DNA of 64,000 nucleotides from Rhodeus uyekii. Taxonomy: Eukaryota; Chordata; Actinopteri; Cypriniformes; Acheilognathidae. Below are positions 42,791-55,807 of this stretch, in pieces (within the stretch, counting starts at the first letter, position 1; every line of letters starts with the position of its first letter). The notes beneath the pieces were generated by a model. It saw nothing but the letters and a program-made list of their open reading frames with translations, made no database searches and had not been told where the DNA came from. The position numbers were made by a program, and so were the translations under genes. The stretch lies in contig JAWRVZ010000093.1 in the NCBI GenBank assembly GCA_037043235.1, forward strand, positions 2,407,001 to 2,471,000, written 5' to 3'.

Positions 42791-42905
42791 TCTTGTTGAG
42801 AGATTAGTTCCCTCTCTGCGTCTGTGAGAAGCGTCCTTTCTACTCCGCACACCTCTGTCTGTTTTGCAACCACTACCGGACACGGAAAGACTCCGCTGAT
42901 TGACA
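42791..42905 (-). other. coq8b: coq8b 5' noncoding exon
   Basis: A near-perfect donor (ACAAGA/gtaagtatg) ends an exon at 42791 on the minus strand. The next acceptor, TTTTCAG at 41946-41952, places the initiator ATG only two bases into the following exon (41945). The start of this exon is inferred from the CCAAT cluster just upstream and is approximate. Confidence 0.6.
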
Positions 42906-43150
42906 ACTGACATAGCCAATCAAATTTGCAGATATCAAAAAGGGGTTGTTTTTGCTGCTGACAACCAATCACGTGCGGAAACCAAACACGTGTACCCTGG
43001 TAACCATGGTATCAGTTTTGACATACACGTCTTTGGCCAATAGAATTTGGCAGTGAGCGTATCCGATAGGGCTGAGTGACCAATGAACTGGTGGATGATA
43101 GCGTCGCCCACTGGACAGTGTGAGAAGTGTAGTTTACAAACGCAGCTTTA
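42906..43150 (-). promoter_or_regulatory. coq8b promoter with four CCAAT boxes
   Basis: Four CCAAT motifs lie within 170 bases (42916-42920, 42965-42969, 43037-43041, 43080-43084). There are CACGTG-type E-boxes beside the second (ATCACGTGCGG, ACACGTGTAC). The spacing suggests an NF-Y-dependent, TATA-less housekeeping promoter. It faces fbxo46 head to head. Confidence 0.6.
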
Positions 43151-43388
43151 TATGTTTTGGGTTGTGTAAAGCACAACTAGCGGAGACATACATGACTTTC
43201 ATTTGACTTTCCGGAGGAAGAGTAGCATGTTATCAGAAAAAAGCAGATTTACCTGGACATTTTTTAAACAAAACCCATCCACTTTTAAATAACTTTTTCT
43301 TTACTCAAATACATATGCATTTTAAAGAAACACTATTATGAAAAAAATATGTTTTTTAGGTTAAGTCACTACGTTTTGTCACCGTCAA

Positions 43389-45249
<1,861 letters not shown>

Positions 45250-45374
45250 TGCCTTTCAAGCGCACAGAGAGGAGCCTGAATGATTCTGGGTGTAAACTCA
45301 ACAATATAGCCATTTTTGGTTATAGAAGTAAAGCTGTCGGAGCGAAACCAGTGGAGATTTGGTCTCAGAAGAAG
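45250..45374 (+). other. fbxo46: Probable fbxo46 5' noncoding exon
   Basis: A consensus donor (AGAAG/gtaaga) ends at 45374 on the plus strand. The coding exon has a good acceptor (TTTTTCTCTTAG, 52338) 63 bases before the first uORF ATG and 117 bases before the main ATG, so a spliced 5' UTR is expected. Linking these two sites is inference; the exon's 5' end is unknown. Confidence 0.4.
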
Positions 45375-47348
45375 GTAAGAGAGACATAATGCTACTGTTT
45401 TAGCTTGGCTTAGTATTTATTGTTGATGGTGACATCAAGTGGAAATGTTTTAAAACGTTCAATGCTGTCAAAGAAATGTAGGCTTTTGATACTACAGAGT
45501 TGCTGGACTTCTACTACGTAATACTGAAATAAGCCAAGTTTGGAAAGTATATTATAAAGGTTAGAAAGATGAGTTTTACACTAAATGAAGAACAGCTTAG
45601 CTAACAAAGCTAAACATATGCTAATTCCACTCTGGCGCAGATATATAACAGCATCAGTTGAATACATTCCCTTTAATAGAAAATATACTCGTGTTAGTTA
45701 TGCTGCTAGCGATAATTTCGGTTGACATGATTGTTAATTGAAGCTAAAGTGGAGAGGTTTGGTAATTTTCAAATGTTATAAAGCTGGCTAATAGTTTGCA
45801 ATAGCCGGTTAGCTGCTAGTCGGTTTGATCCGCTTTAACTGCTCCAGTCAAATGATCACAAACGCTTTGTTTTTATTTCGACTCTTTACTGTTTTTGAGT
45901 TAAAGTAGTTCGTTGAAATTTAAGTAAAGGGCTGTAGATGTCAAGCGATTACGTTAAGACAAGCCATGGATTAAGTTGATAAATAGGCCTGGAGAACAGG
46001 AGCAGAGATGGGAAACGCGTACAGGTGCAAACATCACTTCTAAATTCACTTATCATAGGAAATCACGCATGCTGTCAATTCCCATTTCCTTGATTTTATT
46101 TATTCAGGGGGGTTTTGTGTCAAGGTATATTTATTTAAGAGATTTTTTTTGAGTTTGTCTGAACACTGGAGATTAGATAAGACTTATCTGTTTCTTTTGG
46201 TAATATTTGCTCAGTCTCTAAAGAAGAGCACTCAAGAGACATATACTACTAGTTAGATTTTAAAACAAGTTTGCTTAAATATAATGAAATGTATTTGATT
46301 ATCATTGTCATGCCGGATATAAGAATTAAACTCTTGTCGTACGGAAAATATTAAACTACTCTGTTTCATTAAACATGATATTACTCATACTTTATCCTTG
46401 TTTTGAAATCCTGTTTTCTCATATGGATCAATGGGAGAATAAAAAATAAAAAATATATATATATGAAAGTGAAAGCAAAAACTGACTGAGCTTTTGGCAT
46501 CTGTTGCTGTACTATCAGTGCATTCTCTGTTAATTTACTCTTGTACTTACTCAGTAAATCTTAATTTAGTGCCTGAATATATGTTAATGACTGCAACAAA
46601 AAATAAAAAATTCTTTGAAGCTGCTTTTGTTTTTCACAGATGCCTGATTTGTGCTGTATTTGGACCTAAAGACTGTTATTGTCTATATAATTGTTTTAAT
46701 TATTATTGATAATAATTGGTAATTGTGTTGTTTTTAGTGTTATTAGTGTCATGTGTTATGTTAATATGCTGTGGCAACAAAACACTGAAGAACAACGATG
46801 CCATTTTCTTCTTGGCTCAAACAACAACTGGATAAAAATGATGTCTCTTATGACAAACACTCTTAATTTATGACTGGATCACCTTACAACCATTTAATTG
46901 AGTCCTCAATCCTCATCGATGATGTTGCATGTGTCTGATGTGTTATGAAATTAGGGAAGTCAAATGAATTGTAGGTCCTAATATTAATTTGATAATACTA
47001 GTCTTATAATGACGATGATGATAATGATAATTTAATACCGTAATAGGGAAAACTAGCCTGTTGTCGTCTTGATGTCATCAAAAGCATCAGTTATTTGCAA
47101 TATATTTGATCATGATATTATCGTCTATCAGCACAGCCTTTGAAAACATTAGGTGATTTGTTGGTTTTGCCATTTAAAATAGTCACACTCCAGGTATAAC
47201 GTCATTTGTTTCCATCTCTTCCAAATTACGGTTGTCATGGCATGAAGGTAGCTTAAGCTCGTTGTTTTAGTAGTGCTTACATTGGCAGGCTGTTAGGACA
47301 TTGTACCATTTTATTCAGACCGAATGGTGGTTTTATGGTGTTGCACAG

Positions 47349-47385
<37 letters not shown>

Positions 47386-47720
47386 TATCAGGATGCGACG
47401 AGACTTTCGCCTATCCTACCTTAACGCCGATCCTATAGCCTTTTCCAGTACGTTCTGAACGTGATTTGTGTTTCTGTTTTTGATCAATTTACTATTTTCA
47501 CCTCCAATAGAGAATGTTGACCAAAACGCTTGTTTGTATTATAAATTTATGTACTTGAAATGAAAATAAAAAGGTCATTCAGTATTCAGCATATTCCCTG
47601 TCATGATTACTAGTGTTGTTGGGTAGCACAACTGATATTCATTAGGGGCTACAACCATGTAAATTCTTAGAAAGATAAATAACAAGTAATTTGTCAAAGT
47701 GAACCAATGGCTGAAAACTA
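45375..47720. other. Proximal part of the presumed fbxo46 first intron
   Basis: AT-rich sequence without exon signals; (TA)n tract at 47350-47383. Confidence 0.4.
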
Positions 47721-48292
47721 CACTGCTCATTAAGGGAACGCTTAATCATTACAGGAGAACAAGTCAAACTTAAGGGATATCAATCTCCCCAAATAGGAAT
47801 CAGTTTTATCTGCTTTGGTGCAAATGAGAGTGAAACGGATGCACTGGAGAGGCAACAGCAAGACGATCTCCAAAAAGAAAGTGATTTTGCGGGTTGTGCC
47901 AATTGATACAATTGAGACAATTGATCTCTCCTTATGCTTCCTGACTGATTTGTCTTTAGTTTTGTGTTTTGTTAGGGTCTTTTGCTCTGTCTGTAGGATG
48001 AGACAGTACCTGTAACTCACTACGATTGCACAGGCAATCCCGCTCTTCCAGAACGGCACATCCATACCTGCCATCGTAAGGAGGTTTGTTGTGTTTTTCA
48101 CACGTAGAGCTGGACAGAACAACAATCCAGCAGCAGGACCGGCATCTGCTCCTTTGTGCACGGAGGAATAGGAGCAGCACTGCCAGAGCCTGACAAAGTG
48201 ACCTCCAGCAGGTTAAAGGTGGGCATGTTTCTGACAGTTTGGTCAGAAACAGACTTCATGGGGTTGGTATGAGCACTTGATGTCCTCTAGTG

Positions 48293-49002
48293 CACAGGTT
48301 TTCAAACCCTGGGTCGCCAGGATGATTTAAGGAAGAAATAAAAATATTTATGTGTAGGTTAAAATAAAAATGATTATCAAATTATATCCTATATATAAAG
48401 TAATATGTGAATATATATATTTTACTTTTACAAAACAAATAAAAATCTGCAAAATATGAGTTTGGTTGATTTTTGTTAGTTCATGGAAACACAAACAAGT
48501 TTGTGAAAAAAAAAAAAAAAAAATCCAGTCAACCAAACACAAAAAGTTAAACTGCTCAGTTCAAATAATCAGTAGTACAATTCATGCAGATTAAGCACAT
48601 ATGCACATTTTTGCACATGAAGAGGATGTTTTTACTTGTATATGTGTGTATAATATAATAAAATATTTTATTATATATTTTTAATTCTGCAGCAAACAAT
48701 AGTAGCCGTGACTGCTAATTAGTTAAAATTCTTACTGTTGGTAAATCAGTTATTTACCATATATAAAGCTTGAGCAAATTAATGCAGAATATCTATTCTA
48801 TCCTCGTACGTCATCAAAAGCGGTTGTTCATAAAAGTACGAAGCGGAATTGTTGCCATCTGGTGGTTTACAGGCGAGTGAAGTCAAATGCACCTTTAGTC
48901 TGTTGAATACAAGTCGACTTATGCTTGACATGACTGCATGTAAATGGTTGTATAGATGAGTCGTGTTAATTTAAAAATACAAAAAAGGTTTGAAAACCTC
49001 TG
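48293..49002. mobile_element. hAT-like element nested in the Tc1 element
   Basis: Ends CACAGGTTTTCAAACC (48293) and GGTTTGAAAACCTCTG (ending 49002) are imperfect inverted repeats. The flanks CTCTAGTG (48285-48292) and CTCTATAG (49003-49010) match at six of eight positions, a decayed 8-bp duplication as in hAT elements. The Tc1 sequence is continuous on either side once this interval is removed. The interior is AT-rich and encodes no protein. Confidence 0.8.
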
Positions 49003-49014
49003 CTCTATAGGGAC

Positions 49015-49600
49015 TGGACCCACAGCTCAGCACAGCGCAGATCAATTGGCATTTGCCTAAGAACACCAGAATTGGCAATTCTTCCATTGGCGCCCCGTTC
49101 TCTTGGATGAGAGCAGGTTCACTCTGAGCACATGACAGACGTGAAAGATGCTGCGGGGGACATCGTGTCATCTGTGCAAAATCTTCCAGCAGGACTGGTT
49201 TGGCTTGGGTCAGTTTTGGTCTGGGGAGGAATATCCTTGAAAGGTTGCACAGACCTCCACATACTAGCCAATGGTTCCCTTACTGCTGTTACGTACCTTA
49301 TGCTGGTGCAGTGGCCCTGGGTTCCTCCTGGTACATGATAATGTACGGTATCCTCATCCGGTGGCTGGAATGTTTAGGCAGTTTTTAGATGAAGGCATTA
49401 ATGCTTTGACTGGCCCTCACTTTCCCCAGACCTTAAATACAATTGAGAAGCTCTGGGACATTATGTATCGCAGCATCAGAAGCTTTCCAAGTTGCACCAC
49501 AGAGGTTCACTGATGCCCTGCTCCAGGTCTGGGAGGAAATCCCCCAGGAAACCGTCCTCCATCTCATCAAGATCATGCTCGGATGTTGTTGTGAGTGCAT
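49015..49600 (+). pseudogene. Tc1-like transposase remnant
   Basis: Fragments in shifting frames read as Tc1 transposase: DESRF near 49110, VWGGISL near 49220, PGFLLVHDN (second catalytic Asp region) near 49315, and HFPQTLNTIEKLWDIMYRSI (third acidic residue, Glu of NTIE) near 49420-49470, then LLQVWEEIPQET. Frameshifts and stops separate the pieces, and sequence expected between DESRF and VWGGIS is altered, so it cannot make an active enzyme. The N-terminal DNA-binding half lies upstream of the hAT insertion and is also degraded. Confidence 0.88.
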
Positions 49601-49825
49601 ATACACTCCTGACTTACAGTACGAGTTCCTATGATTTACCTTTTTGTATGATTTTTGAATCCAGCCCTCAGTGTGTTGATGATTTTGGTTTCTATTGACT
49701 GTTGTCACGGTTTTATTCTTAACAAATTATAGAATGCATGTAAATAAAGATTTTCAAATTGAATGTGATTCATTAAGATCCAATGTGTGATTTTAAGTGT
49801 TCGCTTGATGTTTTTGAGCAGTGTA

Positions 49826-52338
49826 GATTGTGAATATAGTTATCGAATGGAAGTCATTTACTGGTATAACTTTTTGATAATTTTTCCATCTTTAAAAGTA
49901 AAATCAGACGATAATGAATACCTGGCCATTAGAATGCAATAATTTAAGCACATATATAATATAATAATGTGCTAGGCACTGCAGACACTCTAAGGGTTAC
50001 TTTGCTAAGGTTTCACAATAAAAGTAATATAAAAAAAATATATAAATGCATATACAAATATGTGGTTGTACCACCTGACAAAGACTTTTAAATACTTTTA
50101 AATGTTAATAATTGAAACTTGTTTGAACACACTGCTGGTTTGAAAATATGCATTACATTAATCTTGAAAAGATTTGGATGTTTTTTTTTTGTTAGTTGTT
50201 TGTAGTATCATTTTTCATATGTAATATAAAATGCTTTTAAAATACATTGTGAGCTAAGACTAGCAGCTGAAGGAATTTCAAAAGGTTGTACCAATTAACG
50301 TGTTGGTTTGCATGCGATATCCAGTAATATGCATCACGATATTATGTTAGTTTATTAAAGAGACTAGCAAAGCAATGTGTTAGATGTATACAGATATCCG
50401 GTTGGGCTGAACGCTTAATTGCATTTGCAATACTATCCAACGAGATAAACCTTAACCTGTTGTCGAACCTTTAATTGCCTATATATAATGCATATCCTAT
50501 TCAGTGCCCAAGCAGACGCATAAAGCTTGCCTTAGCGCACTGGAAAAAGTAATCATTATGAAGGTGTCTTTAATAAACGGCTAACAGTCTGTGTAAATGT
50601 ACTGATAACGTTTTCTGTGTTTTCCGCTGAAGAGATTAAGTCGATTTAATGCTGACACGTCATCTCTGCTGTAGTGGACATGCTATATGCATGTTTCATA
50701 CGGATTATATAAAACTGACATTATTGGTTTTCCACCTGAATATATTTAATATGTATTATTATTATTTTATTTATTTTAAAGTATACACGTAGTTGGTTTA
50801 TTTTTTATGCACTTAAGTTCAGAGTTACGGCAGAAAGCGCATCCTGTTTGTTTTCTTTATTTGACAAAGGCAGTAATTTTTTGGATTACTCCTATCTGTA
50901 TGACCAAATATGATGGTTCATTTTTAAGCTGTTTCCGCTGTTTCAGGAAAAAATGCAAGCCAGTTTTATTTTATTTTTATCTTTCTGTGACTAAACAAAG
51001 CCTCTTCCAGTTGATTAGTGAACGATTAGTCTAATATTTGGGGTCAACCCTAGTTCAGACCATTTCTTTTCCTTTTACAATTTCATTAAAAACTACATTT
51101 CACATGTTTTACTTTAGGCCTATGTTTTATTTTGATTTACCTAAATATTTTCAAAGAGTTTATTTTTGTGTATGTATGTGTGTATATATATATAAATATA
51201 ATGTTTACCGCAGGCTTAATTTGTCAGTGCTTTGCTGTCATGATAATCATTACGTTTAAGGCTGGAAGTTCAACAAATCAGTCAATATACACCTGTGATA
51301 GTAGTTAGATTAAAATGTCATTCATATCAATTCATGCATCACTTAATTTCATCATAACATATAGGCCTGTTTCATCTAACAGTTTCGTCATGCTATTCAA
51401 TTATTTTTTTTCTTGGATAATTCAGAAGATATATAGGATAAAAATGATTGCATATTAAATCACAATATTTGAAAAACGTATCAATTAGAATATTTTCCAA
51501 AATTGTTTAACCCTAACCTATGGTATAACACTTAATATTCTCCTCGTCTACTGCAGCAGGGTTGGTTGTTGCCTGCCTTCATCACAATTTATAAGCTCTT
51601 CTGCTAATTAATGGTCACAGAAAATAATGGGATTTATTCAAAGCCACCCACAATGAAAAGACTAACTTGCACTGATTGTGTAATTGTGTACTACATATGA
51701 GAAATATGTATATGAGATATATGAGAAATCCTTTTTAATAAAAGGTTTTAGCTTAAGTGTTATCAAACACATTTAACTAAAGGAGTTAGACTGAATATTG
51801 AAAGCAAAATTCCTGACTTCTGTTTATTTATTGAAATTGTCCAGTTCTTCAAGTATGGCTTCCTTCTAGTAGAGACTACAGATACACCCGGACATTTTAG
51901 TAACATGCTCATGTCTCTTCCTGTTAGCTGAAATGATTAATCAAATTAGTTGACTTATAAAATCCACTGACATTTGTATCGGTGATTAAATTAACAATTG
52001 ATTGTAGTCTGCCAGCCCAGTCTTATTAACAGGCTGGGTGTTAAAAGCTGTGACACTGAAACTTTATATAAAGTAAACCGTGCAAAAGAAAACATGCACA
52101 TCTCAGGATCCTCGATTACCAACAAAATGGCAAATAAGATATCCGACAGAACCGGTTTAGCTCTTAATACAACGTCATATAATGTAGCCTTTTTTTGGAG
52201 GACAGCGGGTGTGGTCACATTTATTTCAGATGATTCACTACTCTGCTTAACCATTAATTGCTGTTATTCTGATTGAGACATTTTAACATGGATTTACATG
52301 AATTCATTGAAACTAAGTCTTGCCTCTTTTTCTCTTAG
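49826..52338. other. Distal part of the presumed fbxo46 first intron
   Basis: AT-rich, no exons or element boundaries recognised. It ends at the acceptor of the coding exon. Confidence 0.4.
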
Positions 52339-52391
52339 TCTCCAGATGGAGTAATCCGTCCAGCTGAAACCTGCAGTCCTGAAAAGTGAAA

Positions 52392-52427
52392 ATGAGTGGT
52401 GAATTGCAAAGTAGCTGCCCAGCATAG
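52392..52427 (+). promoter_or_regulatory. fbxo46 uORF 1 (11 codons)
   Basis: An upstream ATG at 52392-52394 opens a short frame ending at TAG 52425-52427, 28 bases before the main start. It may reduce translation of the main frame. Confidence 0.6.
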
Positions 52428-52435
52428 AGGCAGGC

Positions 52436-52456
52436 ATGCTGCTCATGGGCTCATAA
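52436..52456 (+). promoter_or_regulatory. fbxo46 uORF 2 overlapping the main start (TAATG)
   Basis: A six-codon frame starts at ATG 52436-52438 and stops at TAA 52454-52456, sharing one base with the main ATG (52456-52458). Such TAATG junctions favour termination-reinitiation, so this uORF could set the level of FBXO46. Confidence 0.6.
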
Positions 52457-54459
52457 TGAACCGTGACACCTTTTCCCACATCCGGCTGTGGTGCCCACGC
52501 CCCTTTGGCACCTACTCCCAGAATAAGCCGTACAGCAATGGTACAATTCGCAATGGAACGACTACCACCCACTGCAAGGCTGACGATTCGGGGCTTACGA
52601 CCATAGAGACCCATGTAGTCGGTGAGGAGCAAGATGAGGATGTTGGCACTGAAAACACCCCACCAGCTGCTTCATCTACCCTTCTGGCACCACCACTACC
52701 TGCACCACCCTCTCCAAATTCACAGATGGAGGATGGAAGGGTACTGCTTGATACCTGGTATGTCATCAAACCAGGCAACACCAAGGAGAAAATTGCCTTC
52801 TTTGTAGCTCACCAGTGTAATGGTGCTGGAATTCCCAGGCCTAGTGCCATGAAAGTCAAGGGAAACTGGGCCACCGATTGTACCAAGGCCAAGCGCCGGC
52901 GTCGCTGTTCCTCGTATGAGCCTCCCACTAGAGCTCAAAATGTCGCCGTTGATGTAGCTGCAGAATCCAACTTGACAGAGGATGGTGTTGGAGTAAGTGA
53001 GACAGATCTTCTCTCTGTGGCCGAAATGGTTGCCCTTGTAGAACAGCGTACAGCCTTGGCCCTTCAAGGTATGGTAGTGCAAGGACAAACTAGTCCTTAC
53101 ACAGTACATCAGAAACCTGTTGTAATCCTTTCAGAACCCCCTTCATCTGCACCAACTTCTCAAAGTGACTTTGATCTGCTGCAGCAACAGCAGGAATCCC
53201 GACGGGTTGCTCAGGCTGTTGCAGAGTTTGAATCTCGGCAGCAAAATCTCGACAGTACAACTTTGCGACCTGAACTGAATGGTTCAGGAAAAGACAGCAT
53301 TCACACTAGTGAATCTGTGGGTGGCGCTCCAAGCCATGGTCGAGGGGAAGTACGGATTGCTTTTCGAGTATCAAGTCTGGACCCTCGCACCCAGTCTGAG
53401 CCTGTTGGTCGCCCCAAATGCATGTTTATGAGTTGTGGAGTCGGAGGGGGGCAAGCAGGAGCCAGAGGCAAAGAGAAGATCACTTGTGACCTCTACCAAC
53501 TGGTTAGTCCCTCGTCTCGAGATCCAGGCGCCCTCCTTGCTGGCTCACAAAAGGCCGATCCGTTAGGGGAAGGCATCAACGACAGACCTTCCTCCACAAC
53601 ACCAGATCCTAATCAAGACTCAGCCTCAGGAGAGAAGGCAGCAGTGGCTCGAGAGCGGGTGACCGGCTTCCACGTTGAGGTTGTTGTCACGGGGGCAGTA
53701 GACCAATGTGTCTTCTATGGGAAGGACAGCACAGAGAATGTTCAAGAAGAGACTGTATGTTTTGCTATGTCTAATGGGGCTAATTCAGCTGAATCCTCAG
53801 AGGATCCACCTCCAGGCCAACTGTTCTTTCTGCAGTCGCCATCTACTGAAGATGAGAGTTGTTCAACATTAAACGGTGGGATGCTGTCTTTAGACTGTGC
53901 AAACAACAATGGCCCAGTGGGGCCGACTCTCGAGAGGCCAGACTCCCCACTGGCAAATGTGGATGATTGTTCTGATCCTCCGTTGTGCCGCCTCTATCGA
54001 CATGTCTCCCATGACTTCCTTGAGATTCGCTTCCAGATTCAGCGTCTTCTGGAACCACGGCAGTACATGCTTTTGCTTCCGGACCACATCATGGTCAGTA
54101 TCTTCAGCTACCTGCCCACCCGTTCACTAGCAGCACTCAAATGCACTTGCCATGATTTCAAAACCCTGATTGAGACCTACGGCGTGCGTGCGACAGACTC
54201 TCGCTGGAACCAGGACCCGTTGTACCGTGATGACCCCTGCAAGCAGTGCAAGCGGCAGTATGAACGTGGAGATGTGTCGCTCTGCCGCTGGCACCCTAAA
54301 CCTTACCACCACGACTTGCCTTATGGACGTTCCTACTGGATGTGTTGTCGGCGCACAGATAAGGACACACCTGGCTGTCGAGTTGGGCTACATGATAACA
54401 ACTGGGTACAGCCATGCGAGCTGGTTCAGGCCCGCTCCAAAAGAGATGATGGGAGGTAA
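52456..54459 (+). CDS. fbxo46: FBXO46, F-box only protein 46 (SCF ubiquitin-ligase substrate receptor)
   Basis: A single-exon frame of 667 aa, close to the roughly 600 aa of mammalian FBXO46. The start was chosen at MNRDTF because the conserved LWCPRPFGTYSQN block follows at residues 11-23; the frame stays open upstream but has no earlier in-frame ATG after the acceptor. Conserved blocks in order: DTWYVIKPGNTKEK (about 100-113), basic KAKRRRRC (about 145-152, possible nuclear signal), DLLSVAEMVALVEQR (about 184-198), KITCDLYQLVSP, GFHVEVVVTGAVD, and LCRLYRHVSHDFLEIRFQIQ. The F-box (about 537-580; LLLPDHIMVSIFSYLPTRSL) would bind SKP1. A Cys/His-rich tail follows (CKQCKRQYERGD, YWMCCRR, GCRVGLHDNNW). 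Poorly conserved, Pro/Ser-rich linkers separate the blocks. No breaks. Two uORFs precede the start. Confidence 0.97.
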   Translation: MNRDTFSHIRLWCPRPFGTYSQNKPYSNGTIRNGTTTTHCKADDSGLTTIETHVVGEEQDEDVGTENTPPAASSTLLAPPLPAPPSPNSQMEDGRVLLDTWYVIKPGNTKEKIAFFVAHQCNGAGIPRPSAMKVKGNWATDCTKAKRRRRCSSYEPPTRAQNVAVDVAAESNLTEDGVGVSETDLLSVAEMVALVEQRTALALQGMVVQGQTSPYTVHQKPVVILSEPPSSAPTSQSDFDLLQQQQESRRVAQAVAEFESRQQNLDSTTLRPELNGSGKDSIHTSESVGGAPSHGRGEVRIAFRVSSLDPRTQSEPVGRPKCMFMSCGVGGGQAGARGKEKITCDLYQLVSPSSRDPGALLAGSQKADPLGEGINDRPSSTTPDPNQDSASGEKAAVARERVTGFHVEVVVTGAVDQCVFYGKDSTENVQEETVCFAMSNGANSAESSEDPPPGQLFFLQSPSTEDESCSTLNGGMLSLDCANNNGPVGPTLERPDSPLANVDDCSDPPLCRLYRHVSHDFLEIRFQIQRLLEPRQYMLLLPDHIMVSIFSYLPTRSLAALKCTCHDFKTLIETYGVRATDSRWNQDPLYRDDPCKQCKRQYERGDVSLCRWHPKPYHHDLPYGRSYWMCCRRTDKDTPGCRVGLHDNNWVQPCELVQARSKRDDGR

Positions 54460-55423
54460 AGGATTGAGTTGAGATTGTCATTTCTCTCCCTGCTTTTGCT
54501 CTACTGAAACCTCATGCCAATGTACTATTTATGGTTGCGCTTGCCTCCTATCTTAGCTTGTTAACCTTGGTATCATTGTCAGTATCAGTTCTTATCAGTG
54601 CACCATAGTTCATTCTTGGTCCCTACTTGAGAAGACCAATGTTTTGAAATTTGAAAAACAATGCTGGTTAAACGAGTTACTCTGCTGCATGGGACTAGTG
54701 TTCACTTCTGATTGGTTAGAAATTCTTACGGCTTGGCAAGCTTTGAAGACCAGCTCTGATTCTGACCCTAACCTTACAAAAAACTGCAGGCTAGACAAAT
54801 GACTGCGAGTACAACTTCAGGAGTTGTCGTCAAGTTTAGTTTGTTGTTCCTTTGGTCAAAAGCGTGCAAAATGATGTCACTTTACAAATCTCTGATGTCA
54901 CTTTGTAATCAACAGTTTGACTGGTTGTTAGGTTTTTCTGTTTTGTGTGAATGTGAGTGAATAATATTTTGTTGTTTTTTGGTCTTCATTTTTCCTCTCC
55001 TTCAAAATGATTTATGAAATCAGTCTTTTTTCTTGACCAAACCTTTCCTCTTACCGATCTCTTTGCCTGCCAGGCTGTCTGTGTGCTTGTTGGCAAAGGC
55101 AGCTTTTGCCAAAGCAGTAATTAGATTCATGTGGCTGAAAGAACAACAAAGAACAGGACAACTCAAAACCTGATTCTCGCCTTAACCCTGTTCGTTCTGC
55201 TCATTCCACCAGTCTGTGAAATCTTACAAACACAAACATTGATGCTGATCCCTCTGGTTTGGGAGACCGTTCTAGGTTTCACCGTCAATCTGCTATTGGG
55301 AATTTTTGCCTCTAAAATGAATAAAAGATATTTAAAACTGGAACCTCTGACTAGAGCCTTTTCTTTTGTTCCTTTTTTTGTTTGTTTTCTGCAATGTACA
55401 TGGCATTAGTTTGTGTGGATATG
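54460..55423 (+). other. fbxo46 3' UTR and immediate flank
   Basis: Sequence to about 55340 is moderately complex and probably transcribed as 3' UTR. The open frame 55131-55409 within it has no recognisable product. Confidence 0.45.
55320..55325 (+). promoter_or_regulatory. Candidate fbxo46 polyadenylation signal
   Basis: An AATAAA hexamer 860 bases after the stop codon. It is the first canonical hexamer I see in the 3' flank. Confidence 0.45.
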
Positions 55424-55648
55424 GTCTTAAAGAGAGAGTTCACCCCAAAATTTAAACTGTAATTTACTCGCCCTCCATTGTTTCTAAACCTGTATATGTA
55501 TGTAAATGTTTGTAACCAAACAGTTGACAGATTGTATTATTATGGAAGTCAAAGGCTACTGTCAACTGTCTGGTTATCAACATTTTGTGTTCAACTGAAG
55601 AGAGAAATTTAAACCGATTTGGAACAACTTGATGGTGAGTAAATTACA
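55424..55648. repeat. MITE-like repeat with TTCACCCCAAAATTT / GGTGAGTAAATTAC ends
   Basis: Starts with AAAGAGAGAGTTCACCCCAA and ACTGTAATTTACTCGCCCTC, and ends with GATGGTGAGTAAATTACAAA. This is the abundant fish repeat family also seen at 19141, 29380 and 39120, here nearly complete. Confidence 0.65.
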
Positions 55649-55682
55649 AAGTTCACACAAAAAAATTAAGAATCTCTTTAAT

Positions 55683-55807
55683 AAAAGGTGCACTATGGAA
55701 CTTTTGCCTCTATATTGCCATCTGTGGTAAAAAATATAAAATTGCTAAGTTACTTGTGTAGGTGCTCTTTTTTTTTTTTTTTTTAAATCTTCCATAGTGC
55801 ATCTTTT
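55683..55807. mobile_element. 125-bp MITE with AAAAGGTGCACTATGGAA ends
   Basis: The 18-bp terminal inverted repeats (55683-55700 and 55790-55807) differ at one position. The short interior includes a run of T. No coding capacity. Confidence 0.75.

Larger units (their letters stand above)
47721..49823 (+). mobile_element. Tc1-like DNA transposon, decayed, interrupted by a hAT element
   Basis: Terminal inverted repeats CACTGCTCAnTAAGGGAACG (47721) and TTTTGAGCAGTG (ending 49823) are flanked by TA (47719-47720, 49824-49825). The family is a widespread fish Tc1-like element. Its left half continues through GCACTGGAGAGGCAACAGCA (47840) to GACTTCATGGGGTTGG (48252). The right half resumes after the 48293-49002 insertion with the transposase catalytic region. 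It lies in the presumed fbxo46 first intron, in the same orientation as that gene. Confidence 0.9.

Noticed and set aside
47742..48161. 139-codon minus-strand frame
   Set aside because: It is antisense to the left half of the Tc1-like transposon and does not match any protein I recognise.
52396..52455. N-terminal extension of the FBXO46 frame to 52396
   Set aside because: The frame opens there with GTG, not ATG, and the extra 20 residues are not part of the conserved protein. The first in-frame ATG is at 52456.
55131..55409. 92-codon hydrophobic frame in the fbxo46 3' flank
   Set aside because: No signal-peptide logic or family resemblance, and it lies in probable 3' UTR.
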